Origin: Mobiluncus sp963511525
GTDB taxonomy: Bacteria > Actinomycetota > Actinomycetes > Actinomycetales > Actinomycetaceae
DNA: 64,000 nucleotides
NCBI RefSeq assembly: GCF_963511525.1
Contig: NZ_CAUPIY010000001.1
Coordinates: 310,001 to 374,000, forward strand
Direction: 5' to 3'
This document shows, piece by piece, positions 59,331-64,000 of the stretch. Positions within the stretch are counted from its first letter, which is position 1. Each line of letters starts with the position of its first letter. The notes beneath the pieces were generated by a model. It had not been told where the DNA came from. It searched no databases and was given only the letters and a program-made list of their open reading frames with translations. Position numbers and translations under genes: made by a program.

Positions 59331-61412
59331 TTAATTCTTACCAGAATTCGCGGAATTGTTCAGAAATGCCACGAGGTTTTCCGCTGTTTTCAAGCCAAAA
59401 CCGGGGACTTGGGCAATCTCGGAGGCGCTGGCCTCACGCAAACGCTTGACCGACCCGAAATGTTTGAGCAACGCCTTCTGACGGGCGGGACCGACTCCTG
59501 GAGCCGCATCCAGAATTGAACGAGTCATAGCCTGGGCGCGTTTCTTGCGATGCGCGCTGATGGCAAAACGGTGTGATTCATCACGCAAATACTGCAGCAA
59601 ATACAGGGCTTCGGAGGTACGCGGAAAAATGACCGGAAAGTCATCATCTACCCGCCAGACTTCCTCCAAGCGTTTGGCCAGCCCGATGACCGGAATGTCC
59701 CACACCCCGACCTCATCCATCGCCGCCCGGGCGGCATGAACTTGGGGCAGCGCCCCGTCCACCACAACCAAATCGGGACGGTAGGAAAACCGCCGCGGTT
59801 CTTTTTCTGTTCCCAAGGGGGGTATGGCGCCAGATTGTGCCGTCTGGGTGGAAGGGTTTTTCGTTTCGACAAGGGCCGTGCCGCTCGCTGAAGTTGTTGC
59901 GGTAGGCTCGGGCAGCGCCGCGCCCGAGCCGTTTTCCTCTTGGATGAGGCGTTCAAAGCGCCTACGCAGCACCTCGTTCATGGCGGTCGTATCGTCGGGG
60001 GTGCCCGTGCCGTCAGCGCCTCGAATCGAAAACTTCCGGTAGGCATTTTTACGGGGAGCGCCGTCCTCGAACACCACCATGGAAGCCATCTGAAATGTGC
60101 CTTGTGTGTGGGAAATGTCGTAACACTCAATGCGCAACGGCGGATCGATGTCGAGCAGGCGTCCCAGCTCATTCAAGGCCACGTTCCGCTGCGTCAAATC
60201 CCGAGCTCGCCGGGTCTTGTACAGACGCAGCCCCTCCACCGCATTGAGCTGCACCCGGGACAGGGCTTCGCGTTTCGCCCCGCGCTGCGGAACCCGAATA
60301 CTCACCTGGGAGCCCCGCAACTCACTCAACCAGCGCTGCAACACGTCCACATCTGTTGGGGAAACGGAAACCAAAATCTCCTTGGGAATGACGGAAGTAT
60401 CAAAATGAGCCATATCGTTGGCGGAACTGGGGCCGACTCGCCGCGGCCGCGCGCCGCCTCCCTCACGAGCGAGGTCTGCCGCCACTTCTCCATAGATTTG
60501 CTCCAAAGCCCGCGCCATCAGGGAGGGTTCGTCCAGGTCCTCTTCCCGCGCGCTCACCCAGCCGCGCTGCCCGCGAATCCGCCCCGCCCGCACATAAAAT
60601 ACCTGGACGGAAACCTGGAGTTCATCGGCCTCAAGGGCGAATAAATCCGCGTCCGTGTCGTCGCTGAGCACCGCAGCATTTTTTTCCAAAACCTTACGCA
60701 GCGCCTCCAGCTGGTCCCGTTTCCGCGCCGCGTCCTCGAAACGATAAGACTTGGCATCGTCCCACATGGCAGTCTCGATTTCGCGCAAGAACCCGGCGTC
60801 GCGCCCGCTCATGAAGTCGCAGACTTTTTCCGCCAGTTCACGGTGCTGCGCGGCGCTGACGCGGCCGATACACGGCGCGGCACAACGTCCGATATAACCC
60901 AGCAAACACGCGCGGTTAGCGGCTTGGGCTCGGGCAAACACTCCATCAGAGCAGGTCCGCACGGGAAACACGCTTTGCAGCAGCTCCAGGGTTTGACGAA
61001 TCGCCCACACCGCCGTGTAGGGCCCGAAATAGCGCACTCCGCGTTGATGCGCGGTACGCAGCACTCCCATGCGCGGATATTCCTGGTTCATCGTCACCGC
61101 GAAGTACGGGTAGGACTTATCGTCCTTAAACATCACGTTGAACTGGGGGTCGTGTTCCTTAATCCAGGTGTATTCCAAGGTCAAAGCCTCAACCTCGGAG
61201 CCAACCACCACCCAGGACACCGACGCGGCGCTGGCGACCATTTTCGCGGTGCGCGGATGCAGACGCGCGGGGTCTACGAAGTAAGACGTCAGCCGATTGC
61301 GCAGATTTTTGGCTTTACCCACATAGATGACCCGGTCGCGGGCGTCGCGCCACCGGTACACCCCCGGTTGCGTAGGAATCTCGGAGGCCTGGGGAAAATC
61401 TGGCGCTTTCAT
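59331..61412 (-). CDS. uvrC: UvrABC system protein C
   Basis: A 693-residue nucleotide-excision repair endonuclease. GIY-YIG domain at the N-terminus (GVYRWRDARDRVIYVGKAKNL), UVR motif (YRFEDAARKRDQLEALRKVLEK), a UvrC RNase H-like domain (IECYDISHTQGTFQMASMVVFEDG, VVVDGALPQVHAA) and C-terminal helix-hairpin-helix pair (GPARQKALLKHFGSVKRLREA). About 45 Ser/Thr/Ala-rich residues (about 505-550) are inserted in the RNase H part. It lies after whiA on the same strand, the usual actinobacterial cluster with rapZ and yvcK. Confidence 0.96.
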   Translation of the reverse strand: MKAPDFPQASEIPTQPGVYRWRDARDRVIYVGKAKNLRNRLTSYFVDPARLHPRTAKMVASAASVSWVVVGSEVEALTLEYTWIKEHDPQFNVMFKDDKSYPYFAVTMNQEYPRMGVLRTAHQRGVRYFGPYTAVWAIRQTLELLQSVFPVRTCSDGVFARAQAANRACLLGYIGRCAAPCIGRVSAAQHRELAEKVCDFMSGRDAGFLREIETAMWDDAKSYRFEDAARKRDQLEALRKVLEKNAAVLSDDTDADLFALEADELQVSVQVFYVRAGRIRGQRGWVSAREEDLDEPSLMARALEQIYGEVAADLAREGGGARPRRVGPSSANDMAHFDTSVIPKEILVSVSPTDVDVLQRWLSELRGSQVSIRVPQRGAKREALSRVQLNAVEGLRLYKTRRARDLTQRNVALNELGRLLDIDPPLRIECYDISHTQGTFQMASMVVFEDGAPRKNAYRKFSIRGADGTGTPDDTTAMNEVLRRRFERLIQEENGSGAALPEPTATTSASGTALVETKNPSTQTAQSGAIPPLGTEKEPRRFSYRPDLVVVDGALPQVHAARAAMDEVGVWDIPVIGLAKRLEEVWRVDDDFPVIFPRTSEALYLLQYLRDESHRFAISAHRKKRAQAMTRSILDAAPGVGPARQKALLKHFGSVKRLREASASEIAQVPGFGLKTAENLVAFLNNSANSGKN

Positions 61413-61485
61413 AGGAACCTAACGTCACCGCAAACGGGGTTACCCCCCTTGTGAACCGGGCTCAAAGCGGCATGACCGGCGGCAT

Positions 61486-62466
61486 TCATGATTCCAGCAT
61501 TTCGGGATTCAACCCGGATTCGGTGTCGGGGATTCCCAGCTCCTCCGCCCGTTTATCAGCCATGGCTAACAGGCGGCGGATTCGGCCCGCCACCGCGTCT
61601 TTCGTCAGCTGCGGTTCGCTGAGCTGGCCGAGTTCTTCCAGCGAAGCCTGCTTGTATTCCAGACGCAGCCGCCCCGCAGAAATGAGGTGCGGGGGAATGT
61701 CGTCCCCCAGGATTTCAAAAGCCCGACGCACGCGTGCCCCCGCCAACACGGCAGCCCGGGTGGACCGGCGCATATTGGCATCATCAAAATTCGCCAACCG
61801 GTTGACTTCCCCGCGTTTCTCGCGCCTTTCGCGTTTATCTGTCCACTCACGCAAAGCCGCTGATGCGCCCATCTGAGTCAGCAAAGCCCTAATAGAGTCA
61901 TTTTCCCGCACGGCTACCCGAGATAGTTGACGCACCTCTCGTGACTTGGCGTTCGCCCCCATACGCCGAGCCATGCCCACCAAGGCGAGAGCCGCTTCGG
62001 GACCGGGTGCCGTCACTTCCAGCGCCGAAGACCGCGTTGGTTCTGTCAGCGACCCGCGAGCCAGGAAGGCTCCGCGCCACGCGGCCACGCAGCCGGATAG
62101 GGGCCCGGACACGATTTCCGGGGCCAGCCCCCGCACCGGACGGCCCTGTTTGTCCAACAGCCCAGTTTCTTTCGCCAGTTTTTCTGCCCCCGGCACCACC
62201 CGCACCACGTAGCGATCCGCTTTACGGATTCCGGTTCCGCTGACCACCACCACGGAGGAGGCCGTGTGGTACAGGCTCCGCAAAGCGTGCTGCAGCCGTT
62301 TCGCGCAATCCGGGTGATCCAGTTCCGCCTCCACCACTATGGAGCCTGCCACCAGGTGGATTCCCCCCGCAAACCGCAGCAACGCAGACATTTCAGCGCG
62401 AAAATCAGCTCGCGATTCGACGCGAACCCCCACGAGTTCGTCTTTCGCGACTGCTGTCAGGGACAT
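61486..62466 (-). CDS. whiA: Sporulation/cell-cycle regulator WhiA
   Basis: A 326-residue DNA-binding protein: an N-terminal LAGLIDADG-derived domain (MSLTAVAKDELVGVRVES, then LRFAGGIHLVAGSIVVEAEL and GCVAAWRGAFLARGSL) and a C-terminal helix-turn-helix (QLSEPQLTKDAVAGRIRRLLAMAD). WhiA controls division genes in Streptomyces and chromosome segregation in other Gram-positives. Gram-positive cluster order rapZ-yvcK-whiA is kept here. Between yvcK and whiA lies a possible attenuator hairpin (62490-62516). Confidence 0.96.
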   Translation of the reverse strand: MSLTAVAKDELVGVRVESRADFRAEMSALLRFAGGIHLVAGSIVVEAELDHPDCAKRLQHALRSLYHTASSVVVVSGTGIRKADRYVVRVVPGAEKLAKETGLLDKQGRPVRGLAPEIVSGPLSGCVAAWRGAFLARGSLTEPTRSSALEVTAPGPEAALALVGMARRMGANAKSREVRQLSRVAVRENDSIRALLTQMGASAALREWTDKRERREKRGEVNRLANFDDANMRRSTRAAVLAGARVRRAFEILGDDIPPHLISAGRLRLEYKQASLEELGQLSEPQLTKDAVAGRIRRLLAMADKRAEELGIPDTESGLNPEMLES

Positions 62467-62489
62467 AGTGTAACTTCCTCCTGGTTGTG

Positions 62490-62516
62490 AAAAACCGGCA
62501 CGGTTGAGAGCCGGTT
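62490..62516 (-). terminator. Possible terminator/attenuator between yvcK and whiA
   Basis: A 7-bp stem AACCGGC (62493-62499) with GCCGGTT (62510-62516), ten-base loop, followed on the minus strand by five T (62490-62494). It is modest in strength and lies 24 bases before the whiA start, so it may only attenuate. Confidence 0.5.
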
Positions 62517-62539
62517 AGTGAGTTCAATCACTATTCTAG

Positions 62540-63565
62540 CTAATGATTGTCGAGCTCTTCGATACTGGACAAATCTCCCCAGTTTCCGCTCATGGCGTCC
62601 CTGAAGGCGGCCGCTAACCGCAAGAAATCGTGACGCGCGGTGCCGTCTCCGACCGAAATTTGACGCAACATGACCTGACAACCCAGGTCGTTAGCGGCAT
62701 TTTGCAAGTCGTCAATATCCGTCACCGAAACGGGGTCGCCAATCACCACCGACAGCCGCAGCTCAGGAACTATCTGATGTAAAACCCGCAGATGATCGGG
62801 CAGAGTCAGGTCTTGCGTCTCTCCGCGTTGACGGCTGAGGTTCAACACCAGGGCCTTGCGTGCCGGCGAGCGCACCAGTGCTTCCCTTAAATCCGCAATC
62901 AGCAGGTGCGGCATCACCGAGGTGTACCAGGAGCCCGGACCCAACACGACCCAATCCGCGCTTGCGACCGCCTGCAAGACTTGGGGAGTAACCGGAGCGT
63001 CGGGAGGATCCAAGCGGATTCCCCGCACCACCCCCGGTGCTTTCGCAATCTTGGATTGACCGCGTATCGTTTGAATCCGGCCGTCAACTTCCAGGTCAGC
63101 TTCGATAGCCATGGGGACAGTGGACATCGGCAAAACCCGACCTTGCGCATCCAGCAGCCGGGTCATCCATTCCAGACCCGCGACCGGGTCATCCAGGATC
63201 TGCCACAAACCGGCCAGCAACAGGTTACCCAGGTTGTGTCCGTTCATTTCCCCGTTCGATTTAAACCGAAACTGCAAAATATCACGCCAGGTCAGACCCC
63301 AATCTGATTCATCACACAAGGCCGCCAGCGCCATGCGCAAGTCCCCCGGCGGCAGCAGGTCGAACTCTTGACGCAAACGTCCGCTGGAACCTCCGTCATC
63401 GGCCACGGTAACGACCGCCGTGAGGTCCGTGGTGAGGTGGCGCAAAGCCGAAAGGGTGGCGTACAGCCCGTGTCCTCCACCAAAAGCCACCACTTTCGGG
63501 CCGGTCGCGCGCCCCGGCCACACGGAATCTTGGGGAGGCTCAAAATAATGTCCTTGTGAATCCAT
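62540..63565 (-). CDS. yvcK: YvcK/GlmR-family protein (gluconeogenesis/cell-wall precursor factor)
   Basis: A 341-residue CofD-like protein. It has KVVAFGGGHGLYATLSALR, VVTVADDGGSSGRLR and NLGNLLLAGLWQI, which bind UDP-sugar in characterised members. In Gram-positives it diverts carbon to UDP-GlcNAc and the cell wall, and in mycobacteria it is phosphorylated by PASTA kinases (CuvA). It lies between rapZ (18-bp gap) and whiA on the same strand. Confidence 0.95.
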   Translation of the reverse strand: MDSQGHYFEPPQDSVWPGRATGPKVVAFGGGHGLYATLSALRHLTTDLTAVVTVADDGGSSGRLRQEFDLLPPGDLRMALAALCDESDWGLTWRDILQFRFKSNGEMNGHNLGNLLLAGLWQILDDPVAGLEWMTRLLDAQGRVLPMSTVPMAIEADLEVDGRIQTIRGQSKIAKAPGVVRGIRLDPPDAPVTPQVLQAVASADWVVLGPGSWYTSVMPHLLIADLREALVRSPARKALVLNLSRQRGETQDLTLPDHLRVLHQIVPELRLSVVIGDPVSVTDIDDLQNAANDLGCQVMLRQISVGDGTARHDFLRLAAAFRDAMSGNWGDLSSIEELDNH

Positions 63566-63583
63566 ATCTGTAACACCCCCGAA

Positions 63584-64000
63584 TTATTCCTTGCCGATAT
63601 CACGATGAACGGTGCGTACTTGGAAACCTTTAGATCGCAGCAGGTTGGACAGGCGTTCAGCCATCGCCACCGAACGATGCTGCCCCCCGGTACACCCCAC
63701 GGCAATCGTCACAAATGGCTTTAACTCGTGCAGGTAGCCGTTCAGTACCGGCGCCAAAGTGTCAACGTAGTTCTGGGCGAACTCGCTGGCCCCGGGCTGG
63801 CTTAATACGTATTTCGCCACTGCCTCATCCCGGCCGGTCAGGTGTCGCAACTCCGTCACCCAGTAAGGATTGGGGAAAAATCTCACATCGACCACGTGAT
63901 CGGCATCCATGGGCAGACCGTATTTGAACCCGAAACTCATCACCGTCACATTCAATCCATTTATGGCCTCCCCGGACACGAGTTCGCGGATTCGCCTAGC
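63584..64000 (-). CDS. rapZ: RNase adapter protein/nucleotide-binding protein RapZ (partial, C-terminal)
   Basis: The minus-strand frame is open to the window edge and encodes the C-terminal 138 residues of a RapZ protein: VMSFGFKYGLPMDADHVVDVRFFPNPYW, LKPFVTIAVGCTGGQHRSVAMAERL and a final VHRDIG. The N-terminal P-loop kinase-like domain is outside the window. RapZ binds nucleotides and, in E. coli, glucosamine-6-phosphate and sRNA. Its place in front of yvcK and whiA is the standard Gram-positive order. The sequence just inside the edge reads ARRIRELVSGE. Confidence 0.93.
   Translation of the reverse strand, partial: ARRIRELVSGEAINGLNVTVMSFGFKYGLPMDADHVVDVRFFPNPYWVTELRHLTGRDEAVAKYVLSQPGASEFAQNYVDTLAPVLNGYLHELKPFVTIAVGCTGGQHRSVAMAERLSNLLRSKGFQVRTVHRDIGKE

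Overview
The window is a piece of chromosome from a high-to-moderate GC actinobacterium. Many markers are actinobacterial: DUF3000, DUF3043, DUF3159, DUF3710, DUF4193, SepH, WhiA, a PknL-type PASTA kinase, an Rv2175c-like protein and class II DAHP synthase. Several gene orders match, from memory, Mycobacterium tuberculosis neighbourhoods: DUF3000-rnd-dxs; TrmA-like methylase / APC permease / two TrkA / DUF3159 / OB-fold / DUF3710 / DUF4193; idsA-like / Rv2175c-like / pknL / aroG; HesB / glycerate kinase-like. Two chemoreceptors next to uvrC point to a motile member. A Mobiluncus-like Actinomycetaceae fits best, but that is an inference.

Layout. 1-2860 holds a partial ybaK, a HIT protein and thrS, all on the minus strand. 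2960-4168 is an intact-looking IS3-family element just upstream of thrS. 4169-4690 is a gene-free, strongly structured repeat patch (a 23-bp perfect inverted repeat, two 116-bp direct repeats, nested hairpins) that ends at a Gly-Cys-Val tRNA cluster. A lone LacI regulator and tRNA-Val(CAC) follow. 6508-16621 is housekeeping: SGNH hydrolase, glgX, DUF3000, rnd, dxs, acnA. 16.7-20.9 kb is an AT-richer accessory patch: a RelB/YafQ toxin-antitoxin pair, an unassigned polytopic membrane protein, a frameshifted AlkD gene, a broken Fic gene and a GNAT enzyme. 20.9-28.8 kb carries the conserved actinobacterial cluster with a putative K+ transport module and SepH. 28.8-36.6 kb contains topoisomerase IV subunits and acetyltransferases. 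36.7-45.9 kb contains the primary sigma factor, a prenyl synthase, the Rv2175c-like protein, PknL, DAHP synthase, PPi-type phosphofructokinase and PlsC. 45.9-56.9 kb holds small proteins, two FKBP lipoproteins, HesB/IscA, a short glycerate-kinase-like protein, an M20 dipeptidase, DUF3043, an aldo/keto reductase, pyrD and TrmH. 56.9-64.0 kb is a minus-strand run: rapZ-yvcK-whiA-uvrC followed by two chemoreceptors.

The core genes look intact and clustered by process: translation, isoprenoids, chromosome topology, division, envelope signalling and cell-wall precursor control. The less ordinary material is the repeat patch near 4.2-4.7 kb, the decaying accessory patch near 16.7-20.9 kb, a hairpin that covers the aroG ribosome-binding site, a long antiparallel overlap of trkA and DUF3159, and the chemoreceptor pair without extracellular sensor domains. 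I did not find a convincing new multi-gene defence or biosynthetic system.
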